From the NCBI GenBank assembly GCA_025506515.1, contig CM046444.1, forward strand, positions 73,824,192 to 73,888,191: a stretch of 64,000 nt of DNA, written 5' to 3'. The notes beneath the pieces were generated by a model, which saw only the letters and a program-made list of their open reading frames with translations, was not told the origin of the DNA and searched no databases. Of the stretch, positions 46,761 to 58,560 are shown piece by piece; position 1 is the first letter of the stretch; every line of letters begins with the position of its first letter. Position numbers and translations under genes: made by a program. The stretch is from Flaveria trinervia (lineage: Eukaryota; Streptophyta; Magnoliopsida; Asterales; Asteraceae).

Positions 46761-48268
46761 AGCATCCATCTACGAAAAATCCATATCTTTCAGGTGGATT
46801 ACTAATTCTACTAGATCTGTGAATGTTCAGTGTAATTTGATCAACCACTTAATAATTTTCAACATCCTCATGTTGAGTGCTAGTATCAACCAAACGTGTA
46901 TCGGTTTATGGTTCTTGATCCTCCTCAAGATCCATAGTTCTACTGCTAGTTCCTTCCATAAGGAACTTAGCAACTAAGAACGCAGCGTTCTTGGCAACAA
47001 ACTCCTTTTGTTCCAATGGATCATAGAAATAATATCCCATAGAATCTCTGGGATATCCTATGAAGATACATGTAGTGGAAAGGCTTTCTAGCTTGTTTGA
47101 GGTGGGAGTCTTAACATAAGCCTCACAACCCCATACCTTTAATATGACAGTGATGGAACCCTTCATGCCATATTTCAAAAGGTGTCATTTCCACTTTCTT
47201 GGTTAGGGCCATATTCAAAATACGGGCCGCAGAGAGCAAAGCGAAACCCCAAAATGATAGAGGCAGTGAGCTTCTAGCCATCATAGATCAAACCATATCT
47301 AATAGAGTTTGATTTCTTCTCTCGGACACAACATTATGTTGTGGTGTTCCAGGTGAAGATAGTTGTGAGACAATACCACAACTTTTAAGATGGTCTCTAA
47401 AGGCATCACTCATGTATTCACCTCCTCTATCGGTGCGGAAAATTTTTATTTTCTTGTTGAGTTGATTTTCTACTTCATTTTGGAAGATTTTGAACTTTTC
47501 AAAAGCTTCATCTTTGTGTCATAACAAGTACACATAACCGTATCGACTATAGTCATTGGTAAAGGTAATGAAGTATCTTTCATGGTACCCAATCATTGGC
47601 TTAAAAGGACCACAAACATCTGAATGTATGATGCCTAATAAATCTTTTGTCCATTCGGACTTGCCACTAAAAGGTGCCTTAGTCATTTTATCTTATAAAC
47701 AAGATTCACATACATTGAATGAATCATATTCATTTGCTTTTAAAAGACCGTTCTTTCGAAGTATTTGTATGCGCTTCTTGTTTATATGACCAAGATGGCA
47801 ATGCCAAAGATAGGTATCACTCAAATCCAATTTGAGTTTCTTAGTGGTGGTTTGGTACAATGAGCAATCATATAATGTGTTTTCATGAACCAATTCATAA
47901 ATACCATTAATGGGATTAGCTTTAAAATAAAACATGCCATTTAAAGAAACATGAATTTCATTCTCAATAAATGACAAAACATAACCATATTGTTTTAATT
48001 GGGAAACATAAATAATGTTCCTAGTCAAACTCGGAGCATACAAAATATTGTTCAAACTTACTTCCAAACCATTTGGAAGCTTCAAGATGTAGTCCCCTCG
48101 GCCTTCAACTTGAACCTTTGCCCCATTCCCCATGTAGAGGCTCACATCACCTTTCTTGAAGTCCTTACTTCTTTTGAACCCCTGCAATAAGTTGCAAATA
48201 TGAGTTCCACATCCAGTATCCAATACCCATGTGGTAGAGGATATTAAATTTAGACCAATATGGATCAT
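46761..48268 (-). pseudogene. Protease-integrase of element G
   Basis: A 191-residue open stretch (47693-48268) contains the protease with WVLDTGCGTHIC as active site and the GAG-pre-integrase zinc region (WHCHLGH, CESC). The integrase core continues past a stop at 47693: HSDVCGPF (first Asp), FRTDRGGEYMS (second Asp), and SERRNQTLLDMV with the glutamate kept. The C-terminal part 46906-47178 shows VWGCEAYVK and IFIGYPRDSMGYYFYDP. A few stops and frame breaks. By eye this is the most complete DD35E set in the window. Confidence 0.9.
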
Positions 48269-48299
48269 GAAAATTGTACCTCAGGTTTGCCTGGAATCC

Positions 48300-49458
48300 C
48301 TCTTTGCCTACAACTCTTTGAGATGGACTGGGCAATTTCTTGCCCAATGTCCAATCTCCCCACACTTAAAGCATGGGTCATTTGAAGCAACCTTTTGCTT
48401 CTTCTCCTCTGGTTTTGGTGGTGCCGCTCTTACCACTCCCTTTCCCTTTCCCCTAACGTGCCCTTTACCATTTGCAACATTTTCCTTGGGTGCGGGGTGA
48501 GGCCTCTTCTTGTTCCCACCTTCATTGATGGTGAGAACGGGTAAAACCCTTTTACCATGGTTGCCTCGGCAGTTTTGAGCATAGAGTGAAAATCACTTAT
48601 GTTCTTGTCCCACCCGTCATGTTATAATTCATGACAAAATTGTCAAACGTTTTTGACAAAGAGTTGAGGATCAAACCTGTAGCCAACTCTGGTTTTGGTG
48701 GTGGCGCTCTTACCACTCCCTTTCCCTTCCCCTAATGTGCCCTTTACCATTTGCAACATTTTCCTTGGGTGCGGGGTGAGGCCTCTTCTTGTTCCCACCT
48801 TCATTGATGGTGAGAACGGGTAAAACCCTTTTACCATGATTGCCTCGGTAGTTTTGAGCATAGAGTGAAACTCACTTATGTTCTTGTCCAACCCGTTCAT
48901 GTTATAATTCATGACAAAATTGTCAAACCTTTTTGACAAAGTGTTGAGGATCAAATCCGTAGCCAACTCTTTCGAGATGGGACAATTCAGCCTTTCGAGG
49001 CGGTCAATGTGGCTTTTCATCTTATGTACATAAGATGAAACATATTGGGTGTCGTCCACACGACACACATAGAGTGCTCGAACCGTTTCGAAGCGCTCAA
49101 CCCGTGCTTGTTGTTGGAACGTTTCCTTCAACTGGGTTATCATGACGTACGCTCCATGATGTTCATACTCCTTTTGGAGATCTGGAGTCATACTTGCCAA
49201 CATAAGGCAAGACATTTGGACCGAGTCCTTAGTGTATTTCACCCAATTATCATAGGCCTCCTCATCATCCACACTAGGTTGATCGGGAATCAGATCATCT
49301 AATATGTATGATCGTTTCTTTTGCTTGAGAACAATTCTCAAGTTTCGAAACCAATCAATAAAGTTATTATGGTTTAGACGCTCCTTTTGGAGAATGGTTC
49401 TTAGTGATAGTGAGTGAGCGGTCGGGATTTCATTGTTATCATTATTGTTGGTGGCCAT
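48300..49458 (-). pseudogene. gag of element G with internal tandem duplication
   Basis: ATG 49458 opens MATNNNDNNEIPTAHSL and gives 271 open residues (UBN2-type core with NFIDWFRNLRIVLKQ and MLKTTEAIM). A 280-base tandem duplication (48411-48690 and 48691-48970) repeats the segment encoding the end of the core and the Gly/Lys-rich region; 280 is not a multiple of 3, so the second copy is out of frame. An intact CCHC knuckle CFKCGEIGHWARNC follows at about 48328-48369, then a stop. Without the duplication the gag would be nearly intact. Confidence 0.9.
48411..48970. repeat. 280-bp tandem duplication in gag of G
   Basis: Two adjacent copies beginning GGTTTTGGTGGTG (48411 and 48691) and ending AGCCAACTCT (48690 and 48970), about 95 percent identical by eye. 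Confidence 0.95.
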
Positions 49459-50727
49459 CTACAAAATATAACAAAGTTCAATTTTAGTAGTTTTGATATT
49501 GTTCATATTTAATAATCAAAACCCTTTTTAAGTGTCTTACACAATGTTAAAATGTAGAATTCAACGTTACATTTAAATAGTGGTTAGGCGACCTTTATCC
49601 CATTATTTAAATTAACAAGGTGGTCAATGTTTTGACAATTGCAACCCTTTGCAACTTCTAGGGTATGGGATCGACTTGAAACATCATATGTATAGTCGGC
49701 ATGTTTGTCCCATCAACACCTTTGTAAACCATATTGTAGGTGATCCATTTAATATGGTTTGCAAATCAAGTTACCCTACTTGCACACACATGTGAGTTTT
49801 CCAACATAAGTGGTTAGGTGACCTTTATCCCATAAATATGGTATCCCCACCTAAACTCACAAGTTCCCTCAAAATGGTTAGGTGACCTTTATCCCATTAA
49901 GAGTTTCCAAATGACTCCAGTGCCGTGCAAAAGGATGGTGTTAAACTTGTTTATAAAAGAAATTTATAGTTTTCATAATCTTAGTTTAGAAAACTCTATG
50001 TACCTTATATTTGCATGCTTTCAAATACAAGGTAACCTATGGTTCACTTTTAATAAAAACTATTTTATTAAAACCGTTAATCCTTTTAATAGCCTTTTAT
50101 TAATGACATAATGATAAAGAACCATCAAATTTTCAGCTTGTTATGTTTGTTAATGAGTTTGTAATGCATATCCAAATATCAACCAAACAATCAAACAACA
50201 AACATCCAAACAAGCATAAACATACAAACATGGGTGCATAACCATAGCCACTAAGTTGAACACACTTGTTTGCCATCACAAGTGTTGTCATAAGGTCTTT
50301 CCTTAGGGTGAAGATGACACATCAAAATGTGTCCATGAACTCCCACTTGAAACCACATCTAAATGGTTTAAGTGTCCATGTCTTTTTTGTCCTTCTTTGA
50401 GTCTTCATCTTGTGCATCTTCTTTTACAAAATCATATCCTAATACAATTTTTCTAATAAAAGAAATGTACCTAATCTATTACATAACCAAATGAATAAAT
50501 AAATTACAACCCAAGATACAAACACTAATTACAACCCTTACAAGGATGAAACCCAACATGACATACAACAATCAACGAAAACCAACCACACAAGGCCAAG
50601 GCTATGTTATGCACCAAAATGAGAAACACATTCAACATCCAAGAATAATATGAACCCCTTATTTCAGCCCTAAAGTTTCAGCCAACATAAATTTAAACTT
50701 TAAGGTTTGTCCAAACAAGACAATCAA
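49459..50727 (-). other. Long 5' leader of element G with triple repeat
   Basis: Noncoding, about 1.27 kb. A 23-base unit with core TTAGGTGACCTTTATCCCAT occurs at 49581-49603, 49811-49833 and 49875-49897. No PBS or LTR end is found before the junction with E, so the leader is truncated on its far side. Confidence 0.6.
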
Positions 50728-53395
50728 ACTTCTCACGGATGATCTTCAACTATTGGGTCGAGAACCTGGAAGCCAAGAGAAAGGAGGGTTTCTGCATGTA
50801 CCCACGCTTCCTTCAGCTGATTGTCGACCAAAAGCTGCCCTCGCTGCCCAAAGAGAGTGATGATGCAGTTTCTCTTGAGGTCATGGATCACACCACTCTC
50901 GGGACGATGAAGGGGTACCGGGGCAAGCAGGTGAAGCCCCTAGTGAGGAGACTATTTGGGCATCTGGCCTAGGAGGATTATGTGGCGCTAGCTTGGAGGA
51001 AGTGGCACCATGACGATAGTGAATCTGATGTTTAGTAGATTGCTCTACCCTCCAATGACTCTGACGGTGATGACCATGATGCTAATCAAGGAGGTAATAG
51101 TCAGGGTGGACCCGAGTCTGGTCCCATTCACCCTGATTTCCAGATGAAGGAGGAGGAGTCAGACGAGGAGCCCCTAGTGCGAATGGCAGGGAGCCGAGTT
51201 ATAGCCACGTAAAGAGGGAATAGGGCAGTTGGTGGGTGCCAAGGGGAGTCTGGGGATGCTGTTACTACTTATACAGACCCATCTTGTACCCAGACCTTCC
51301 TAGTAGCCAAGGGGGAACCTCTATTTATAAGGGCTCTAGGAAGAAGATGATGGCTTACCCTTACAGCAAAAAAGGGAAAAGGCCAAGATTTTCATTGACC
51401 ACCACTACTGCCATAGCCACCACCACGACTACTACGGTCACCACCACATCTACCACAGCTAGCACCACCACTTCCACACCCCCTACAACTACTACCACTC
51501 TCCATCCACCTCTACTATAGCCAACTACTCACCATCGACCACTATCCCACCTCCTATATTCACCACAACCACCACTACCACCACCAACCACCAAGCAGGA
51601 CCATCAACCCACACCACCTTCACCAAAGGACCCACTCTAGCCCCTATTAGGGTAAAGGAATAGCTGGCGGCCCTAAACCGCATGGTGCTGAAGCTATTAG
51701 CTGCCGACGAGGAAAAAGCTACTCACCTAAGTCAGCTTGTGGAGCTAAATGCTACTCATGCATAACAGATTTCCCAGCAAGCTTAGCAAATTGCTCAACT
51801 TCAGGAGCTAAATGACCAGTCGGTGAAGAAGATTGAAGAGTTGGAGCCTCAAACAAGATGATCATGCTAAAACTAAAGGGAACTAAAGAAGAGCATGTAA
51901 AGATTAGAGAGGCTGGTGATGATGTCGATGATGATCATGTTGATGATGATGATGATGAAGATGATGATGATAGTGGTGATGATGAGACTAGTGAAGATGA
52001 AGGCCAGGGGCAAAGAAAGATGATGATAATGATAAAGAAGGAGATGCAGCTGCATCTGCCTCAGCTCAAGGTCAAGAGAGAAGGACAAAGAGAAATCAAG
52101 ACCAAGGAGCACCATCCTCTACCCCACCTCCGGAGAAGCCTGCAATTCAACACAAAAGTAATGATTAGATGTTTATATATTTGAAAAACTTTTGTACTTG
52201 AATCCTGTATTATAGTTGTGAAATTAAGGTTTATATGTATTTTATCTATTGTTTAAATGTCTTGTTCAAATACTAATGGTTGATGTGTTACATGTTTAAA
52301 TCAAGCAGATTAAACATCACAGCAAGATGAATATGATGTTGCTCCCCTTAAGCAAATCAAGTCACAACTAACATTGATTCTTGATTCGCAAGAGATTGTC
52401 AGATGGTCTGTGAGCTATACTCCCGAAGAAGGAGAAATCATATTTGACCTGACTGACAAGCAACTTGCTCAGATGTTCAGGCTAAACCTAGATGATATTG
52501 TCAAAGATGCGCCTAATATTGATGTGACAAGTGACGATGAGCTCAAGGACGTAGATGAAATCGAGATAGAGGATGTCACAACTGATCACTATCCAGAGTA
52601 CACTAACTGAGAGGGTAATGTGATCCTTAACTTAGGTAACACTCTCGGTAGTTCTACATTTGACAAGCTGGATGAGATGGAGAAAGAGACAGAGAAAATT
52701 GAGAGCCAAGCCCAAGCCTCTGACGCTGATGTTGATATCAAGAAGGCTGAATGGGCGGCTTGTTTTGATGAGATTTGAGCCCTACGCACTGCACAAAAGC
52801 CAAATGCCTACACCAAGCTACACAAAGTCAAGAAACACCTAAAGGTGTCGGGCAGGATCATTGCATGGGCATATTTTGAGGATCTAAATGTGTATGTAGT
52901 TAAGAGAGAAAAGGGAATTGAGTACTTCAAATTCCCACACGATTTGAAGCCTCTCCTTGGTTTTGAGCTCAACCAGCTGGCACGCCTAAGGTTGTTATAT
53001 GCTGATGCGAAGAAAATGTCAGGTTGGTTTGAAGTGGAGTCCTTCGCGTATAATGTCCAAAATCCCTTTAAGGGAAATGTGACAGGACTTCACTCCACAA
53101 TTCAAGTGGTGGTATTAAGATTGGAGAAGAGGTGAAGCAGTCATAGTCTTACAGAAAGAGAGCAAAATAGAAACTATACAGGTGTTCGACCCTATGTGGC
53201 TAACCAACTTGTCTGCCGACGATGTCTATACCTTATACAAGTGGCCACTATTCTATGCCTCGTAAGATACAGTACAAGCCCTTTAGTTCCAGAACGTGAT
53301 ACAACTCTGTTTTGCACTCGAGATATATGCCGCTGTTACAAGAGAGGAAAAGTGCAAGAAATTTGAAGAGCTAATGAAGAATGTTAGACAATGAT
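50728..53395 (+). pseudogene. Accessory ORF of element E (5' truncated)
   Basis: It begins inside the N-terminal module just before WVENLEAKRKEGFCMYPRFLQL (50745-50820) and continues in line with B: SLPKESDDAVSLEVMD, an acidic region, a basic RKKMMAYPYSKKGKR patch (51330-51390), Thr-rich stretch, coiled-coil and Asp-rich region (51858-52010), an intron-like gap (52158-52308), QEIVRWSVSYTPEEGE, IIAWAYFEDLNVYVVKREKG (52860-52920), FELNQLARLRLLYADAKKM, and the C-terminal end LMKNVRQ at 53395. Because E is not interrupted, it shows the continuous order that element A splits in B. It has about eight stops. Function unknown; the basic patch suggests a nuclear or nucleic-acid-binding role. Confidence 0.75.
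52158..52308 (+). other. Phase-1 intron-like segment in accessory ORF of E
   Basis: Donor AAAA/GTAATG at 52158, acceptor TCAAGCAG ending 52308, 151 bases, with a branch-point-like TACTAAT near 52271. Same sites and phase as in B (32521-32665). Confidence 0.55.
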
Positions 53396-53406
53396 GTAAG
53401 CTTGGT

Positions 53407-53419
53407 CCAAGGGGGAGTT
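53407..53419 (+). other. Polypurine tract of element E
   Basis: CCAAGGGGGAGTT directly before the LTR start, identical to that of B. Confidence 0.9.
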
Positions 53420-54187
53420 TGTTGATACATGTGTACCTAGTGTAGGAACTTAATATAAATGTCTATCATGTCTTATATATATGTAATGAATGGGTATGAA
53501 TGAAATACAATGTGTGGTGGATGCTTATAATGTTTAATATTTCATTGTTTATTGTTTGATAATTTATAATGAACTAACTATGTAGGTTTGTGGTTATTGT
53601 ACATAATTCTTACTCAATAGTGATTAAGAAACATGTTCAAACTTAATCAGATGAAGTCCTCATAAGATTGACTGACTCGCACAACTGAACCTTCATGCTA
53701 ATGTTCAAACTAATGGGCCATACGCATGAATACTTCATGCTAATGGACCAGTCGCACGACTGAACTAGGAGACCGGATCAGTCGCACGATTAAGACATAA
53801 GATTGACTGAGTCGCACGACTGAACCTTCAGTCGTGTGGATGGATAAATCGCATGATTCAGTCGCACGACTGAACCATGCTAATGGTTCAATCATACGAT
53901 TGGAAGACCCTAACCTATAAATACCACCTACTTCATGAAAAAACGAAAGAGTTTGAATACCTACGCACATAATCGTACCCTAGCCGTCCAAGGACTCAAG
54001 AAAACATGTTCCAATTTCATATGTCATAGTTGTTCGCGTTCTAATCATTCTTAATGTTTCTTTAATCATTAGATTGATCTAAACAATGTTCTCCCTCATT
54101 GGTTCGCCAATCAAATAGGATTCCACACTATTCGATGTGGTATACACGTAGAATCATTTAGTACTCCGTACATACACGGTCCTAACA
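53420..54187 (+). repeat. 3' LTR of element E (complete, 768 bp)
   Basis: TGTTGATACATG...CGGTCCTAACA. Between 53660 and 53900 the words CAGTCGCACGACTGA and variants occur about ten times. TATAAATA lies at 53916-53923. It is the reference for the partial B LTRs at 14160-14509 and 11740-12094. Confidence 0.85.
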
Positions 54188-57100
54188 GTCCTCATCAGGA
54201 TAATGACCATCCCTTTCATCATAAGATAATCAGGATCACTCAGACTCTCAAAATGTCTTCTCATATTAAAGAGATCATGAAAAGGCACCTTGAACATGTC
54301 TTTCCATGAATAGACATTCTCAATGCCTTAATCTCTAATAACATGCCACCTTTCTACATTTGTTGTGTGTGTCCAGGACATGATGGGTCTTCCTTATGCT
54401 AGATGAGCTATTTGAATTGGAGTTGATGCAACATCCTCTGTTCTAATATCCTCTGGCTGTATTGACTGTTCCTGATGTTTGGAGATCGATGCTTCTTTCT
54501 TCTTCTTCATTGTCTTTGGTTTGGAAGCTGTCCTTTTTCTTCTCTTTGAACCATTTAAATTAGAAGACTGGCTTGCAGCACCTGATTGATCTTCTTTATC
54601 TTTCTGAGTTGGGTTTTCCTCTCTCGTAGGGTCATATTGAGAGGTGATAGAACCCTGTTGTGGATCAGAAGTGGAAGCTTGCTGAAGTTAGCAGGAGATC
54701 CAGGTTGTGTTGTCTCGAATGGTTCACCCTTAATATCTACTTCTTGAGTGACCTGACTTGGTGGGGAGTGTAAGTTAACAAGTTCACCTCTTTGAGTCTT
54801 TTGCTTGATGACTCTAATATGCTCGTCCATAGTTGACAAAGACTTAGACAAAGTCTTCTTTCGGAGAATCCATACAGCTTCAAGAAGCTCATCATCCTCT
54901 GCCTATGAGCAAACTTCTTCATACTTTTTTGGATGATAGCTCTTGACTTTGCAGCCTCTTCCCTTAAGTTCCTTTTGGTGATGTTTCTCTTATTGACTAT
55001 CTCAAGTTCAAGTTGTTTGAGGTACTCAAAGTCAATATAGTCAAAGGGTAAATGAAGAAGTGCAGCAGCCTGATAAAGGCCTGTGGCACTCAGGTAGTTG
55101 ATCATGTTGATCCTACCTTTTTCCTTATCTACCTGAGGTTCTTATGGCATCATATCCTCTTGCAGAGGACTTTCTTGAACTAGGGAGAGAGAAGGCACAT
55201 GCTTGTATTGTCTTTCTTTCATCTATCTTGTTTGATCTGAAGAACTAGCTTTGCATCCTCTACCTCATTTCTTTCCTTGACAATTCCTTGTCAGCCAGTT
55301 CATTCAACTCATCTAAGTTGAGAGAAATGATATTATCTATGTCATAGTTCCTAGTCTATGGGTAGTTGATCCTGACTGCCCTCAACTCATCATTTGAGTG
55401 TTTGGTCTGGGGGCAGCCCTGATAGAAGACTCCATGAGCCTTGCAGTCATAGTAAAGGAACCTTCTACCCTTAGCCTCCTTTTCCTCTCTCTCTCTCTCC
55501 TCCTTAATCTCCTCAAAAGACATTTTTCTTTTTCCTTTGTCACTCACAGACGTTTGTGACTCAAGGTGGAGAGAGCTTTGGCCTTCATTGCTTGGTGTAC
55601 CTTCAAAACTCTGGCGAGAGAGTGGTTGAGATGCACCTTCACCAGCAGGTGTCTCAAAAGAGGTATGAACCAGTGCATTAGTTGATGCTGAGACATGGCT
55701 CTCAAGTTTTACCACCAGGCCTTCAGTCAATGTTTCCCCTATGAAGCTAATCTTAGGGTCTGCCACAACATCTAGTTGACCGATGACAATGCCTGATTGC
55801 CTTAGTCTCCTTCTGAAGCTGAACTCTGTAGTGATCATGTCTTGGATTCTTTGAGCCAGCTTGTCAGCTTGGGTTTATTGGCTTTGGTTGACAAGTTGCA
55901 TGTTGAATAAATCCATACTTTCATAGAAGTTCAGTGTCTTAAAGCTAAAGACCTCTTGTTGTCCTTCAAATCTAAGACCTCTTGGTGGAGATGACATTGC
56001 CCTTGGTATTCCTTCCTCAAACATACTTTGAATGTAAGAGTCTATGGAGTCCACATCAATGTGAACTTGAGGAAGTTGCTGAGTATGCACAATTGCAGGT
56101 GAGGATGGTGAGTCCTTAATGTCCATACTCCATGAAGAATTCCAAGGTTCTATGACTGTAATGACTTTCTCCCCTTTATTGGTAGCATCACCCTCTTGCA
56201 TTGGTGAGCTATGAGTTAGGTCAATCATACTCACAGGTTCTTGTGTTCCTGGTTGAGCTGCTCTTAAAGGTCTCCCAGCTAGTTGTTCCCTAAGATAAGA
56301 AATTTGGAGAGTAAATAGGTGCATGTTTGTGACAGTTTTTGCACCTTTAGTCTCAAATTCCGCTCATCTTTATGAGAAGAATCATTGGGGGATGAGATGA
56401 TTAGACCAAAGTCCTATCTCTCATCACCAGCTTCAGGTTCATGGCCGCTAGATTTTGTCTACGCATTGGCAGCCTCAGTGGAGGTGTCAATGGGCTGAGT
56501 TGTGATGCTTGAGGTCTTAATGATGGAACTACTTGCAAAAGTGAGACCCTCTTCCATATGGATTTCCTAAACAAGTTCAGAAGTGTATACCTCAGAAATG
56601 GGTGACTGATCTGGGCTAGATAAAGGAGACTTAGGAGCACTCATCTCTCTTTGAGGAGAGGAAAGAAGAGAGAATCATGGTATTCACTGAAACCTAAATC
56701 TTCATCGCCATAAAAGTCAAGGGTAGGAATTGGTTGGTTTAAGTCCGAAGGCTGGGGATGGTAACTATCCCCTGAAAGTTGATAACTTGAATGTTGAGAC
56801 TCAGAGTGAAGGCTTAAGGCATTTTGGGCTTGTGAGCTCATCAGACTGAGCATGAGTAACCTAAGCACTAATTCAGTAATGAGAGTGGTCTGCTCCTCAG
56901 GAGAAGTGTGAACTCTAATGTCCACTTCTTCCTATGTGGGTGAGTATATGGGGGCCTGCACAGACTGAATAGTATGTGTAGTGGTTCGTTTGTGTTTTCT
57001 TGGTAAGTGAGGGTAAATTGTGGCTGTTGTGGTGGTTGGAAGGTAGAAGGTGTGGGCTCAACACTAGCTGGTGTTGCTAGGTTGTCACCTTGAGCAATGA

Positions 57101-57873
57101 GATCTAACATTTTTAGGACAATGGCTGTTTTTACCCCAAAGAAGCCAACAGTGGGCTTTCTCAAGATTTTAAAGATACCGAGATTCACTGTCCCAATTTA
57201 TGAATATGACCCGTTCCGTTTAACTGTGAGCACAGTTCACTTTTAAGAATGTATTGAACATATCTAGGAAACATGTAGGTCTTTAAGGAGTCCAAGTTTG
57301 CAACAAAATTTATGTGAACAAACTGAGAGTACCTGAACTTGACTCCCTAAACCATCCTATGAACAATGAAAGAGAGATCTTTAGGAATTTGGTCCCATCC
57401 TCCATGCTTGTTTGACAAGTTGTGGATAACCACAGGGAGCAGGAATTTCCATTGGGGTGAGACCTTCTCTTTCCTGATGGTCTTTATTGAAAAATCTCCA
57501 TCATAGCCCATCTGCTCGAAGGGGTAGTTAACAGCATCTTTGGGGAAGAACACCCCATCTTCTTCATCATCCAGCTGAAGACGCATGTTGATGATGGCCG
57601 GTGTTATGAAGAGTGTTCTCCCATGCACTGTGGCGGACAATGCCTTCTCCGCATCCATAACGACCTCGTGACAGGTCTTCCAAAACTCAAGTAGATGATC
57701 CTCATAGAGTGTAGGATGAATGGTAAGGGAGGTGAAGTAGTTGGATAAAGCTATGAAACGGCAAATCTGTGAGAAATGGGATCTTTCTCAGAGTGTAACA
57801 GAACAACTTCGTTGTGTCGCCTGCGTAACTGCGTAAAGAAATTTAGTTCATTTCTATGATTAAGTTTGGCCAT
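54188..57873 (-). pseudogene. Accessory ORF of element F
   Basis: ATG 57873 opens MAKLNHRNELNFFTQL, about 112 bases after a TATAAA box. After a frame break comes a 103-residue open piece (57347-57658) with HGRTLFITPAIINMRL, YPFEQMGYDGDF and HGGWDQIPKDLSFIVHRMV, then MFPRYVQYIL (57258-57278). Downstream are Pro/Gln-rich pieces (56640-57180), an acidic region, a Lys/Glu-rich stretch (55480-55550), LLHLPFDYIDFEYLKQLELE (55000-55060) and a Lys-rich tail, cut by the E LTR at 54187. The N-terminal blocks align in order with those of I, A and B. Many stops and frame breaks; function unknown. The pattern (R/K)xLFxTPxxIxxxLxL is reminiscent of ATHILA ORF-1-type proteins; this is only an impression. 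Confidence 0.7.
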
Positions 57874-58560
57874 TTGAGAGAGCTTAAGGATGAAGAAAGA
57901 TGAACGAAAGAAATTCAGAGAGAAATTTAGGGTTTAGGTTTGGAGGAAAGAGAAAGATGATAGAAAGAGAGGGAAACCGTTGGGTTTATATGTGAAAAGG
58001 ATTTAAGACAAAGTTAATGAATACGGTTAAACTTTGAAATCCAGATGTTGGTCCCACCTCTGAAAAAGAGGTTTGCTTTTTCTCAAAAAGTAGTTTTCTT
58101 GGAAATCAAAAAGCTTCCGAAGGTAAATTGTTTTCGGAAGTTTTAATGAAAAAGCTTCCGAAGCCAAATTGACTACGGAAGAATTTCCTATGAATTCTGA
58201 GAATTTGAGCTTCAAAAGAACAAGGCTTCTGAGAGTTGATTTGCTTTGGAAGAAGTTGTCCTTTGGAAATATATAAGTGCCTAAGAAGAGTTTTAAGCTT
58301 TGGAAGATATTCTAGAAATTTCTTCTGAAGGTAAATTACATAGGCAGTTATTTGTTTTAAAGGAATAAGTTCTTCTGAAGATAAAAGCATATCATCTAAA
58401 GGATCAAAATTTTCAGAATTCTAAGGAAAGTCTTCAAAAAAATTTTCATCCAAAGAAAACAAGAGCTTATGAAAGTGATGAACTAGACAACATAGGACAT
58501 ATGGATTTTACGAAATAATAAGAATAGTTTTAAGAAAAACCTACACAAAATTTATCATCC
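57874..58560 (-). promoter_or_regulatory. Promoter-like spacer before accessory ORF of F
   Basis: TATAAA on the minus strand at 57985-57990, followed by a C/T-rich leader. Upstream at 58080-58400 the words CTTCCGAAG, TTCGGAAG and decayed forms recur about ten times. No coding seen. Confidence 0.5.

Larger units (their letters stand above)
43491..50727 (-). mobile_element. Ty1/copia element G, different lineage, lacking 5' LTR
   Basis: Order on the minus strand: long leader (49459-50727), gag (48300-49458), protease-integrase (46761-48268), RT-RNase H (45173-46760), 3' UTR (44425-45172), PPT and 3' LTR (43491-44411). Protein motifs (WVLDTGCGTHIC, SERRN, ALSTTESEY) differ from those of A, B, F and I, and there is no accessory ORF. 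It is the least damaged pol in the window. The 5' LTR and PBS are missing at the junction with E near 50727. Confidence 0.8.
50728..54187 (+). mobile_element. B-family copia element E, 3' fragment
   Basis: Truncated accessory ORF, PPT and a complete LTR on the plus strand, homologous to element B (minus). The left edge abuts the leader of G and the right edge abuts the accessory ORF of F. No gag-pol belongs to it here. Confidence 0.8.
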
